A DNA stretch of 64,000 nucleotides from an uncultured Lachnospiraceae bacterium (lineage in GTDB: Bacteria > Bacillota > Clostridia > Lachnospirales > Lachnospiraceae), in assembly GCA_947630805.1 (NCBI GenBank), contig CANRIV010000001.1:1-64000 (forward strand), given 5' to 3'. Under the pieces are notes generated by a model that ran no database searches, had not been told where the DNA came from, and saw only the letters and a list, made by a program, of their open reading frames with translations. Made by a program: the position numbers and the translations under genes. Below are positions 8,100 to 16,863 of the stretch, piece after piece. Positions within the stretch are counted from its first letter, which is position 1, and each line of letters starts with the position of its first letter.

Positions 8100-8756
8100 A
8101 TGTCACATATGAAAATTACTAGGAGAAGTGAATCAGGAGAATTGATGATAGAAACAATGTTGGTAATGATACCAACATTATTTATCCTTATTTTTTTGAT
8201 TGCACTTGGTTTTTTGTTATATCAAGAATGGAATATACAGATAACCGCAGATGATGTGGTATCAAAAGTGTCCCAGACGTATGGACTTATAGATGCGGAA
8301 ATAGGTAGTGGAAAAATCACAAAAGAAGATTTGGAAAATCAGGCCATGTATCGCTATACATTTGTGAAAGATACATATAAAAATAAAAACAAAGAGAGAG
8401 TAGAAAGTCAAATTTCAAAATATCTACGATTAACAGATTTAGCGAAAAAAGAAGGAACAGAAAGTATATCATATGAAGTTGTTCATGATAATTATGGAAG
8501 AAGACATATCAAAGTGAAATTATCAGAAACTTACAGAATTCCATTTGGAGAAGGATTGGAAATATTTGGAATGGATAGCAAAAGAACATTTTCTGCAATT
8601 TCTAGTGCAGAGTGTCAAGATTTATCAGATTATATGAATTCCATTGATTTTGCAAAAAACAGTGTATCAATGTTAACAGGAGATAGTAGTGATTTATTAA
8701 AAGCTGTAGATTCAGTATTGAAATTGGTAGAACACGTGAAAAATTATGGAAATTAA
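8100..8756 (+). CDS. TadE-like minor pilin
   Basis: 218 residues. The N-terminus carries a type IV pilin-like signal: Gly-Glu at the cleavage point, mature start ELMIE with Glu at +5, then a hydrophobic helix (MLVMIPTLFILIFLIALGFL). The soluble C-terminal part is predicted outside. TadE-type proteins are pseudopilins processed by the prepilin peptidase and needed for pilus assembly. A second in-frame ATG at 8109 is an alternative start; neither has ideal spacing from GGAG (3 or 12 bases). The gene begins 6 bases after the WG-repeat gene. Confidence 0.75.
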   Translation: MSHMKITRRSESGELMIETMLVMIPTLFILIFLIALGFLLYQEWNIQITADDVVSKVSQTYGLIDAEIGSGKITKEDLENQAMYRYTFVKDTYKNKNKERVESQISKYLRLTDLAKKEGTESISYEVVHDNYGRRHIKVKLSETYRIPFGEGLEIFGMDSKRTFSAISSAECQDLSDYMNSIDFAKNSVSMLTGDSSDLLKAVDSVLKLVEHVKNYGN

Positions 8757-8770
8757 TATACGGAGGAAAA

Positions 8771-11539
8771 ATGTTAAGGCGAATTAGAAGATGGTGGAGA
8801 AGAGACTATAATCATAAATACGTTAATGGAGGAAAAGGGACTATTTCGATTATGTTATGTATTCTGTTATTACCTTTTTCGACGTTTGCAGCTGCTATGA
8901 TAGAAACAGGAAGATACCATTCAGCTGTTTCTGTATTGGATCAAGCCATGAATAATGCTGCAGTTTCTACCCTATCTAACTACGATCCATATCTTAGGGA
9001 GCGGTTTGGTTTAAATGCGACAAAACAGAAAAATCAAAGGGATATATATATTAATTATTTAGAAAAAAATATTGAAACTACAAAAGCAATTGATTTAAAA
9101 AATTCCGATATTCAATATTCAGGAAAATATAGTTTAAATGATACAGAAATTTTACGTGGACAAATACTGGAGGCAAGTAAATTCTCCGTTCCCACTGCTT
9201 TGACAGGAGATTTTATAATATCGGAATTAATAACCATGCTAGAAAAAATGACGCATTTGACAAACTTTTTTAAATTAATAACAGGAGCATCGGGATTTGC
9301 AGATTCTTTAGTAACTGTATCAGAAGATATGGAAGAATTAAAAGACTTAACTAAAAACTTACAAAATAGTATAAGTGTGTATAACGAAAGCTATAACAAT
9401 TTCAAAATGGAATTAAACAATTTAAAGCAAGATATCAGTTTATGTGAGCAAAAATATAATTATTACAAATCACTTATGGAATCTTATGGCGATACTGGTA
9501 AAAAAATAATGGAACTCAATGAAGAAAATAAGGAGTTAAGTACATCCACAGCAACTGATAAGCAAAAAATAGAAGAAAAAATAGCAAAAAATAAAAAAGA
9601 AATTGAAAATTTGGAAAAAAATTTAGAAGATGATGAAGTAAAAAAATACAAAGATGCAGACAAAGAATATGAAAAAGCAAAAAGTAGTTTACAGAAAAAA
9701 GTGCAAGAAATGAAGGCTTCTATAAATAAATATAAAGAATCAATTTCTGATTTACAGTCTCAACTAATAGAGTATCAGAAGAAAGCAGATTTAATCGTAA
9801 CAGATTTGGGCACAACTTTTAGTAAAGCGGCAGATTTTGGCAATTCTGTAGCTGCTTTAAGTACAGATAATACGAATGATACAAAAGATTTAGAAAACGA
9901 TAAGCAAAAGTTAAAAGAAAAACAAGAATCTGCAGCAACACCAGAGGAAAGAAATCAAATACAGTCTCAGATTACAGATATTGAAGATCAAATAACAAAT
10001 ATAACTGAAGCAAAAAAAAATGAACAGGAAATAGGAAAAGAAACAAAAAATGGAATAGATTCTGTACACAATACGCTTAAAGCAGGAATGGATAACTATA
10101 AGAGTGACTCTATAAGCGCTGCCATATCTGCGCTTAGTAATATATATATCAAATTAGAAAAATTTAATATTGATAATGTTACAAGTGAAACTTCCCTGAA
10201 AAAAACAGATTATTATTATCATGTATCAGGATATGTTAGTTTAAATATTCTAGAAGAAACAATAGAAAATGCAGAGAATGAATTAGAAGGAACTAAGGGA
10301 ATAATAAAAACTTTGAAAGCTCTTGTCGGAATATTGGAAAATGTATTCAAAGTAAGCGGAATATATGATGGGAGATTAGATGCTTATATTGGAAATATAG
10401 AGCAATATGAACCGGGAGATATAGACCTTATTCTTGGAGATATAAGTGATTTAATGAATATTTTCTCTAAGGATGATGAGGGATTGAAAGGATGGTTGAA
10501 AAGTATTTTCTATTTATCTGAGGCATTTCGCGTGGCAAAAAATCTAGGAGAACATCTTGGAAATTATTTGACGGGAATAGTTGGAAGAATAAAGAATGTT
10601 ACGTCTGAAATTTTTTCGGATAAAATAGGTGAAAAATTATTAATAGATGGATATTTAGCATATTCCCTTTCTAATCGAACAAATATAAAGAATGGAGCTA
10701 TAGGTGGTGAAAATATATTAACAGGGTATAGCTTTAGTAAAGTAAAATATGAAGAATTAGGAGATATAGCCGCCCCAAATCTTTTGGACGTAATAAAATT
10801 ATTGAAGGATATTAAAAATGAAGGAGAGGCGGAAATGTTCTGCGGTGCAGAACTGGAATATATATTATCAGGAACGAGAAGTGAAGTTGTAAATCAAAGT
10901 GTGGTTTTCTTTCAATTATATTTTGTAAGAATGATAATTGATATAGCTCCAATATTGTGTAATAAAGAAGTACAAGAAATTTTAGGTAGCGTGCCAGTAT
11001 TGGTAAAAATCATAGTAATAGTTGCTTATTTTCTAATCGAGCCATATTTGGATGCTCTAATAATTGTAAACGGTGGAGAACAATCCCTGTTCAAAAAGGT
11101 AGTATATATTACTCCATCTGGTCTTATGGCACTTATTACTAAATTTACAACACTTGGAATTGATGTAGACACACGTAATAAAATAAAGAATAAAGCTGAA
11201 GGGTTGTTTGATAAAGAAATATCAATATCAACACAGGACCAAAAGGATGGACTGACGTGGGATTATAGAAACTATATGATAGTATTAATGTTTGCAACAG
11301 GGGATAGTGAAACATATCTAAAACGATTTAAATCAATAATTGCAATGGAAAGTGAACAATATTATAAGAGTAATTTTACCTCAATGAATGGAGAATCATA
11401 TAGTGAATTTAAGTTAACAGATAGTTATACCTATATAGAGTCTACAATAAAAATGAAATATAAATCATTTTTAGGCAACGCAGGTTTAGCAGCTAATGGT
11501 ATTTATAGTATAACCAGAAGACAAATGAGAGGATACTAA
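8771..11539 (+). CDS. Large coiled-coil pilus-locus membrane protein (DUF5702-like)
   Basis: 922 residues. After a basic start comes a membrane segment (~25-45, ISIMLCILLLPFSTFAAAMI) followed by ETGRYHSAVSVLDQAMNNAA, a pattern seen in TadG-like and DUF5702 proteins. Residues ~190-460 are rich in Glu, Lys, Gln and Asn with strong heptad character (long coiled coil). The C-terminal third is mixed and includes a hydrophobic stretch near residue 735-765. DUF5702 proteins are typical of tad loci in Clostridia and of unknown function; I assign that family from memory of the N-terminal pattern. Most of the protein should be extracellular. GGAGG lies 4 bases before ATG, and the TadE-like gene follows after one base. 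Confidence 0.7.
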   Translation: MLRRIRRWWRRDYNHKYVNGGKGTISIMLCILLLPFSTFAAAMIETGRYHSAVSVLDQAMNNAAVSTLSNYDPYLRERFGLNATKQKNQRDIYINYLEKNIETTKAIDLKNSDIQYSGKYSLNDTEILRGQILEASKFSVPTALTGDFIISELITMLEKMTHLTNFFKLITGASGFADSLVTVSEDMEELKDLTKNLQNSISVYNESYNNFKMELNNLKQDISLCEQKYNYYKSLMESYGDTGKKIMELNEENKELSTSTATDKQKIEEKIAKNKKEIENLEKNLEDDEVKKYKDADKEYEKAKSSLQKKVQEMKASINKYKESISDLQSQLIEYQKKADLIVTDLGTTFSKAADFGNSVAALSTDNTNDTKDLENDKQKLKEKQESAATPEERNQIQSQITDIEDQITNITEAKKNEQEIGKETKNGIDSVHNTLKAGMDNYKSDSISAAISALSNIYIKLEKFNIDNVTSETSLKKTDYYYHVSGYVSLNILEETIENAENELEGTKGIIKTLKALVGILENVFKVSGIYDGRLDAYIGNIEQYEPGDIDLILGDISDLMNIFSKDDEGLKGWLKSIFYLSEAFRVAKNLGEHLGNYLTGIVGRIKNVTSEIFSDKIGEKLLIDGYLAYSLSNRTNIKNGAIGGENILTGYSFSKVKYEELGDIAAPNLLDVIKLLKDIKNEGEAEMFCGAELEYILSGTRSEVVNQSVVFFQLYFVRMIIDIAPILCNKEVQEILGSVPVLVKIIVIVAYFLIEPYLDALIIVNGGEQSLFKKVVYITPSGLMALITKFTTLGIDVDTRNKIKNKAEGLFDKEISISTQDQKDGLTWDYRNYMIVLMFATGDSETYLKRFKSIIAMESEQYYKSNFTSMNGESYSEFKLTDSYTYIESTIKMKYKSFLGNAGLAANGIYSITRRQMRGY

Positions 11540-11540
11540 A

Positions 11541-12119
11541 ATGGAAAGAATAAGATGTAGAGAAGGAGTGATTGCTTTGGAAGCAAGCATTGTACTGACG
11601 TTATTTATGTTTCTTATATTGCTTTTATATAGTTTTATATCCTTTTTTCAGGTAACTGGAATGACGCAATATGCGGTATTAAAAACAGTAGCAAGTATGT
11701 CTTTAGACCCATATGAAATGGAAGCTTTGCAAGGGTCTGGAAGTGTAAATGAATTACTTACAACTTATGGGTTAGAACAATCAAATGCAGGAAATGGATT
11801 CGTGAGCAATGATAAATGGTATGAAAAAAACGAATCTGGAGACTATGAGGAAAATAGTGAGTTTTTTAGATGCTTAAAACAAAGATATATTGCTTATTTG
11901 ACTAGTGGTGGAACTAATAGCGATGCGGATCAAATGTTGAAATCAGCAAGAGTACTGGATGGTATAGAAGGAATAAATTTCAGCGAATCAAAAATTGAAA
12001 ATGGAGATTTATATGTAACAATAAATTATAAAATAAAGTTATTGTTTAATTATGAGCCGTTTGGAATTGGAGATATTACAGTAAAACAGTCAAGTTGTTC
12101 ATCAATATGGGGATTATAG
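11541..12119 (+). CDS. TadE-like minor pilin
   Basis: 192 residues with a class III prepilin-type start: basic leader MERIRCREG, mature start VIALE (Glu at +5), and a hydrophobic helix (ASIVLTLFMFLILLLYSFIS). The rest is hydrophilic and predicted outside the cell. It pairs with the 8100-8756 product as a second pseudopilin, probably priming or capping the pilus. The Glu+5 here and in the other TadE-like protein contrasts with its absence in the Flp pilin. It starts one base after the preceding stop. Confidence 0.78.
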   Translation: MERIRCREGVIALEASIVLTLFMFLILLLYSFISFFQVTGMTQYAVLKTVASMSLDPYEMEALQGSGSVNELLTTYGLEQSNAGNGFVSNDKWYEKNESGDYEENSEFFRCLKQRYIAYLTSGGTNSDADQMLKSARVLDGIEGINFSESKIENGDLYVTINYKIKLLFNYEPFGIGDITVKQSSCSSIWGL

Positions 12120-12126
12120 AGTAAAG

Positions 12127-12537
12127 ATGGTTATGTTACAAATAGCACTCTCTTTTTTAATTATGATTTTTTGTTATGTAGTGATAGGAGTACTATCATT
12201 TAAAGGATTAATTAAAAAAAAAGGAGAAAAATTAGTAGAAGAAGCAAAAAAGTGTGGTAGAGAGACAATAGGAAAAAGAATTAAATTTTATCGCAGACAT
12301 GAAAAAAGTGAAAATAGAAATGACGAAACTTATAAAGCAAAATACGAATATTTTGTAAACAATAAAAGATATACGACTTATAAAATAACAAAGAATTATC
12401 CGAATATAAATATAACAATATATTATAAAGAAAATAGTAAAGCAATAAAGGAAGATTCAGATGGAATCATAATGAAAGTAATAATTCTACTGCCAATTAT
12501 TGTGTTTGTACTAAGCATGTGGATTCAAATAAGGTAA
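12127..12537 (+). CDS. Small two-helix membrane protein
   Basis: 136 residues, not recognised with certainty. An N-terminal membrane segment (~5-26) and a C-terminal one (~113-132) flank a basic loop of ~85 residues rich in Tyr and Lys (KYEYFVNNKRYTTYKITKN). The layout resembles DUF3592-type proteins (two helices around a beta-rich loop), but that is a guess. It is the last gene in the AT-rich part of the locus and fits tightly between the second TadE-like gene and the FHA gene, so an accessory role is possible. Ribosome site weak. Confidence 0.65.
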   Translation: MVMLQIALSFLIMIFCYVVIGVLSFKGLIKKKGEKLVEEAKKCGRETIGKRIKFYRRHEKSENRNDETYKAKYEYFVNNKRYTTYKITKNYPNINITIYYKENSKAIKEDSDGIIMKVIILLPIIVFVLSMWIQIR

Positions 12538-12560
12538 AGAATATGAAGTTAGGAGATTAA

Positions 12561-14345
12561 ATGTATAGAGAAAAATTTATTATTGAGAATCAAGGAATAT
12601 ATACATATTTAACATATCAACTGGAGCCAAATGATAATATTGATACTATGGGTCTTGGAATGATTACTAATAATCAGATAGATGGAATTTCTCAAGTTAT
12701 ATATTCTCAAATGGATAATGAGATATTTTTAAAATACAATATTTCAGCGAAGGTATCTGTCAGTGATTTCTTTTCCGGAGCGGTAAGCCGCAAAAGGCTG
12801 CTTGGTGTTTTTTCCAGTATTATGGAAGCTGTGATTTCAGCGGAAGAGTATATGATTGATTACAGTAATCTGCTCTTTGATTTGGATTATATTTTTGTTG
12901 ATGTCAGCACGAATAAAGCAGAAATGATTTGTATTCCTCTTATGAAGGAAGATGCTGAGCCTGTAGATTTAGGATTGTTCTTCAAAAATATAATGTTTTC
13001 AACGCAATTTGACCAAACAGAAAACAGCGATTATGTGGCAAAAATAATGAATTATCTGAATAGTTCTCCGACTTTAAATCCGATGGACTTTAAGATAATG
13101 ATTGATAAATTACAGAATGTGCAGGGAGGAATGCAAAATGTATCTTATGGACAGGCCTCTTCTCGACAGCCGGTGCAGGCAGGAAATACAGTCAATTCTC
13201 AGACTAGGCAGACAATAGCGTCTCCGCCCCTTGAAAAACCGGCGATTCCACCGACAGGGCAGTCAAATAACCCACAGCAATTAACACCGGATATGCAGCC
13301 CCCAATACAAAATAATGTAAACTTGAGTGGAAACAACAGTAATATCAAAGAAACTGTTGGAGCAGCATATACAAATACTAAAAAAGAAAAGAAAAATAAA
13401 AAGAAAAATACAGTAAAACAAAGCAGCAATATGCAGATTCCGAATCAAAATGTGGCAAACCAGCAAATGGCACAAAATGCGGAAGTATCTCAGAAGAATG
13501 AAAAACCAATGTCGTGGCTGTATTTAATGCAGCATTATAACAAGGAAAATGCTGCAATATATAAAGCGCAAAAAGCAAATAAAAAATCTTCAGCAACAAA
13601 AAATATAGGAAATGCACCAAAGGTTGCAATACCTGGTGCAGCACAGGCTACACAAAACAATAGTGCGAGAATCCAAAAACCGGCACCAAGCAGCAATGCA
13701 GGCTTTGCCATACCGGGACAAACACCCCCAGAACAGAATACAATAAATCCAAAATCCAATTCTGTTGCTCCCGGTATGGCAATGAATAGAATAGAAATTC
13801 CAGGAACACAACCGGTAAGTGCAGGGACGATGCCACCGGTTGGCAATACCCGGACATCAAACACACAATTGGAGATGTCACCGGCAGCAGATTCAGGACT
13901 GGCAGAAAATTCGGCACCTCTTCCATCATTTACGCCGAATACTCTAGGGCAGACCAATGCTAATTTTGGAGAAACTGTAGTATTAAATCAGGGAATGACA
14001 GGCACCGGGGAGACGACAGTTTTAGGAGGCGGAGTACGGCAGATGGAAATAGTTCCGTTCTTAATCCGCTCTAAAAATAATGAAAAGATTGTTTTAAGTA
14101 AACCGGTATTTCGAATTGGAAAAGAAAAAAGCTATGTAGATTATTTTGTCAGCGACAATACTGCAGTGAGCAGAAGCCATGCAAATATTATCACAAAAGA
14201 TAAGGAATATTTTATTGTTGATACAAACTCAAAAAACCATACGTATGTCAATGGAAGTATGATTCCGAGCAATACAGAAGTGAAAATAGCACATGGAGCG
14301 AAAATCAGATTAGCAAATGAAGACTTTGTGTTTAATCTTTACTAG
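12561..14345 (+). CDS. DUF6382-FHA signalling protein with GarA-like ET motifs
   Basis: 594-residue cytosolic protein. Residues 1-~185 resemble DUF6382, found next to FHA domains in Clostridia. Residues ~190-490 are a Pro/Gln/Asn-rich linker. Residues ~505-594 are an FHA phosphothreonine-binding domain with its hallmark segments (FRIGKE, SRSHANI, NSKNHTYVNGS). Two Glu-Thr motifs, GETVVL (Thr472) and GETTVL (Thr485), sit just before the FHA domain, like the ETTS phosphorylation motif before the FHA of GarA/OdhI. PP2C and kinase genes follow, so it probably reads or relays the kinase signal. Composition shifts from AT-rich to balanced near 12750, inside the DUF6382 part. Confidence 0.85.
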   Translation: MYREKFIIENQGIYTYLTYQLEPNDNIDTMGLGMITNNQIDGISQVIYSQMDNEIFLKYNISAKVSVSDFFSGAVSRKRLLGVFSSIMEAVISAEEYMIDYSNLLFDLDYIFVDVSTNKAEMICIPLMKEDAEPVDLGLFFKNIMFSTQFDQTENSDYVAKIMNYLNSSPTLNPMDFKIMIDKLQNVQGGMQNVSYGQASSRQPVQAGNTVNSQTRQTIASPPLEKPAIPPTGQSNNPQQLTPDMQPPIQNNVNLSGNNSNIKETVGAAYTNTKKEKKNKKKNTVKQSSNMQIPNQNVANQQMAQNAEVSQKNEKPMSWLYLMQHYNKENAAIYKAQKANKKSSATKNIGNAPKVAIPGAAQATQNNSARIQKPAPSSNAGFAIPGQTPPEQNTINPKSNSVAPGMAMNRIEIPGTQPVSAGTMPPVGNTRTSNTQLEMSPAADSGLAENSAPLPSFTPNTLGQTNANFGETVVLNQGMTGTGETTVLGGGVRQMEIVPFLIRSKNNEKIVLSKPVFRIGKEKSYVDYFVSDNTAVSRSHANIITKDKEYFIVDTNSKNHTYVNGSMIPSNTEVKIAHGAKIRLANEDFVFNLY

Positions 14346-14393
14346 AAGAAACAGTTGACGCTACAGAGAGATAAAGTTTGAATGGAGAAAAAT

Positions 14394-15161
14394 ATGAATT
14401 ACATAATTTCGGCCACAACAGATATAGGAATTAAGAAACAAACGAATCAGGATAGTTTATCGGTAAAAATAATTCATACCAATCAGGGGCGAATGGTTTT
14501 TGCTGTTCTTTGTGATGGCATGGGTGGTTTACAGAAAGGTGAAGTGGCAAGTGCTGCGCTGATTCATGCCTTTCAGCAGTGGGTTACGGAACAGTTACCT
14601 TCTTTGTGTAATCTTCCCATAGAAGATTATGTAATTCGGGATCAGTGGACAAATATTGTAATCAATATGAATGAACAGATTAAAAAATATGGAAATTATC
14701 ATCAGGTACAGTTAGGAACGACTGTGGTCGCAATGCTGATAACCAAAGAACGGTACTATATTTTAAATGTAGGAGATTCCAGAGCTTATGAAATCAGCGA
14801 TACATTGACCCAACTGACAAAAGATCAAACCTTTGTGGAACGGGAAGTTCAATTGGGAAATATGACAAGGGAACAGGCGGAAAGAGATAGCAGGAAAAAT
14901 GTTTTATTACAATGTGTCGGCGCCTCTCCGGAGGTATATCCGGAAATGTTCTTTGGGGAGACAAAAAAAGATGCAATATATATGTTATGTTCTGATGGAT
15001 TCAGACATGAAATCAGTCCGGATGAAATATATGCCGGTTTTCGACCTGAAGTTTTGTTAAATGAGACGGATATGGAAAGAAATGCACGACAGTTAATTGA
15101 AATAAATAAACAAAGGCAGGAAACCGATAATATTTCAGTTATTCTTGTCAGGACTTTTTAG
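14394..15161 (+). CDS. PP2C-family Ser/Thr protein phosphatase
   Basis: 255-residue cytosolic metal-dependent phosphatase that should oppose the kinase encoded next. The metal-binding aspartates are visible in QDSLSV, LCDGMGGLQKGE, CSDGFRHE and ETDNISVI; NVGDSRAYE and LTKDQTFVERE are also standard PP2C elements. The start at 14394 (MNYIISATTD) is chosen over an ATG at 14382, because GGAG stands six bases before 14394. It follows the FHA gene and ends 8 bases before the kinase start. PP2C with a Hanks-type kinase is the usual bacterial pair. Confidence 0.93.
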   Translation: MNYIISATTDIGIKKQTNQDSLSVKIIHTNQGRMVFAVLCDGMGGLQKGEVASAALIHAFQQWVTEQLPSLCNLPIEDYVIRDQWTNIVINMNEQIKKYGNYHQVQLGTTVVAMLITKERYYILNVGDSRAYEISDTLTQLTKDQTFVEREVQLGNMTREQAERDSRKNVLLQCVGASPEVYPEMFFGETKKDAIYMLCSDGFRHEISPDEIYAGFRPEVLLNETDMERNARQLIEINKQRQETDNISVILVRTF

Positions 15162-15169
15162 GAGGCACT

Positions 15170-16846
15170 ATGTTACAGATTGGTCAGTTGATAGACGGAA
15201 AATATAAAATACTGAATAAAGTCGGACAAGGCGGTATGAGCGTTGTTTATCTTGCAATGAATGAAAAGGCAAATAAGCAATGGGCTATTAAAGAGGTCAG
15301 GAAAGACGGGGTAAAAGATTTTGAGGTTGTAAAGCAGGGGCTAGTTGTTGAGACAGATATGTTGAAACGACTCAGTCACCCAAGTCTTCCAAGCATCATT
15401 GACGTCATTGAAGATGAGAATACCTTTCTTATTGTAATGGATTATATCGAGGGAAACCCATTGAGTAAAGTGTTGGAAGAGTATGGTGCACAGCCCCAGG
15501 AAAATGTAATTGAGTGGGCAAAACAGCTATGCGATGTGCTGGGGTATCTCCATACGAGACAGCCGGCAATTATTTATCGGGATATGAAACCCGGCAATGT
15601 AATGTTAAAGCCGGATGGCAATGTAACGTTAATTGATTTTGGTACTGCAAGAGAATTCAAGGAAAAAAATCTTGCAGATACAACTTGTCTTGGTACTGTA
15701 GGGTATGCAGCACCAGAACAGTTTGGTGGTATGGGGCAGACGGATGGCAGAACAGATATTTATTGCCTGGGAGCTACGCTGTACCATTTGGTAACCGGTA
15801 TGAATCCCTGTGAACCACCATATGAAATTAAACCGATTCGTTCTATCAATCCAATGTTATCCAGCGGATTGGAGAGAATCATTTTAAAGTGTACACAGCG
15901 CAATCCAGAAGACCGGTATCAGTCTTGTGCAGAACTTATGTATGCACTGGAGCATTATGAAGAAATAGACGATATATATCGCAGGAAACAGGTAAGAAAA
16001 TTAGCGGCATTTGTTACCACTTCTATATTGACTGTGGCATGTGGCGTAACCTCTGTTTGGGGATATGTATCTGCAGAAAAGAAGAAAAGTGAAAACTATT
16101 ATGAAATTTTAAAAATGGCAGAATCCACTGATGATTATTATGAGGCAATTTTGACGGATCCTACCCAAAAAGAAGCTTACGTAATGTTGAATGATTTTTT
16201 GACAGAAGATTTTATATTGACTTCTGAAGAGGGTCAGCAGTTAAAACAACTGCAGATAGGATTGGACAGAAAAAATCATAATGGATTTTCTGAGACTGTA
16301 GATGTGTTAAGTGAGTTTCGGGCAAATAATGAGAATGATTATATTGACGTGTGTTACACCTTTGGAGAGAGTTTTCTGTTTTCCTATGATGTCAATGTGG
16401 ATTTGGACAGATATACAAATGCTGCCAGTTGGTTTGAAGCAGCAAAAAAGAAATATCCTCTGGCAGAGGTTTACTGTGACATGGCAGAATGTCTGGAAGC
16501 AATTAATCAGTACGGAAATGCAAAAGTAAAGCAGAGAGAAAAAATGTATGAACAATACAAGGTACTGTGGAGCCAGATACAGGATTTGGAGCAGAAGACC
16601 GATAAATCAGATAGTATCGATTCTAAAATACAGGTTTGGAATGAAATTAACAATATGATAAATCATAACGTTTCGCAATTTGTGGATATTACAGATTCCG
16701 ACCAAATGAAAGCTTTATTGACTAAAATTGACGAACAGGCAGAAAAGGTTGATAAATCCGTAGTGGAGGAAGATATAAAGAATTTAAGAAGTTCTATTGC
16801 TGAAACAATTAAGAAGATTCACTCGGCAGAAGAACAAAATCAGTGA
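15170..16846 (+). CDS. Transmembrane Hanks-type Ser/Thr protein kinase
   Basis: 558 residues. The kinase domain (~8-265) has all catalytic parts: Gly-rich loop GQGGMSVV (19-26), Lys41 in WAIKEV, YRDMKPGN with Asp138, DFG at 156-158 and APE at 181-183. One membrane segment (~278-300) is followed by a ~255-residue extracellular region that is mostly helical, with no PASTA repeats, unlike PrkC/Stk1; the signal sensed is unknown. The tail (~480-558) looks like a coiled coil. AGGAGG precedes the start. Neighbours are the PP2C phosphatase, the FHA reader and a membrane protein with Glu-Thr repeats that is a possible substrate. Confidence 0.94.
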   Translation: MLQIGQLIDGKYKILNKVGQGGMSVVYLAMNEKANKQWAIKEVRKDGVKDFEVVKQGLVVETDMLKRLSHPSLPSIIDVIEDENTFLIVMDYIEGNPLSKVLEEYGAQPQENVIEWAKQLCDVLGYLHTRQPAIIYRDMKPGNVMLKPDGNVTLIDFGTAREFKEKNLADTTCLGTVGYAAPEQFGGMGQTDGRTDIYCLGATLYHLVTGMNPCEPPYEIKPIRSINPMLSSGLERIILKCTQRNPEDRYQSCAELMYALEHYEEIDDIYRRKQVRKLAAFVTTSILTVACGVTSVWGYVSAEKKKSENYYEILKMAESTDDYYEAILTDPTQKEAYVMLNDFLTEDFILTSEEGQQLKQLQIGLDRKNHNGFSETVDVLSEFRANNENDYIDVCYTFGESFLFSYDVNVDLDRYTNAASWFEAAKKKYPLAEVYCDMAECLEAINQYGNAKVKQREKMYEQYKVLWSQIQDLEQKTDKSDSIDSKIQVWNEINNMINHNVSQFVDITDSDQMKALLTKIDEQAEKVDKSVVEEDIKNLRSSIAETIKKIHSAEEQNQ

Positions 16847-16863
16847 AAGGGAAGGAAGTTGCC

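Noticed and set aside
4038-12750. AT-rich block as a prophage or integrative element
   Set aside because: No integrase, phage, conjugation genes or attachment repeats are present, and the genes are integral tad components; allele replacement is more likely.
13199-13957. Several leftward frames of 60-140 codons opposite the FHA gene
   Set aside because: They mirror the Pro/Gln/Asn-rich linker of a clear gene, are Phe/Leu/Cys-rich low-complexity translations and lack ribosome sites.
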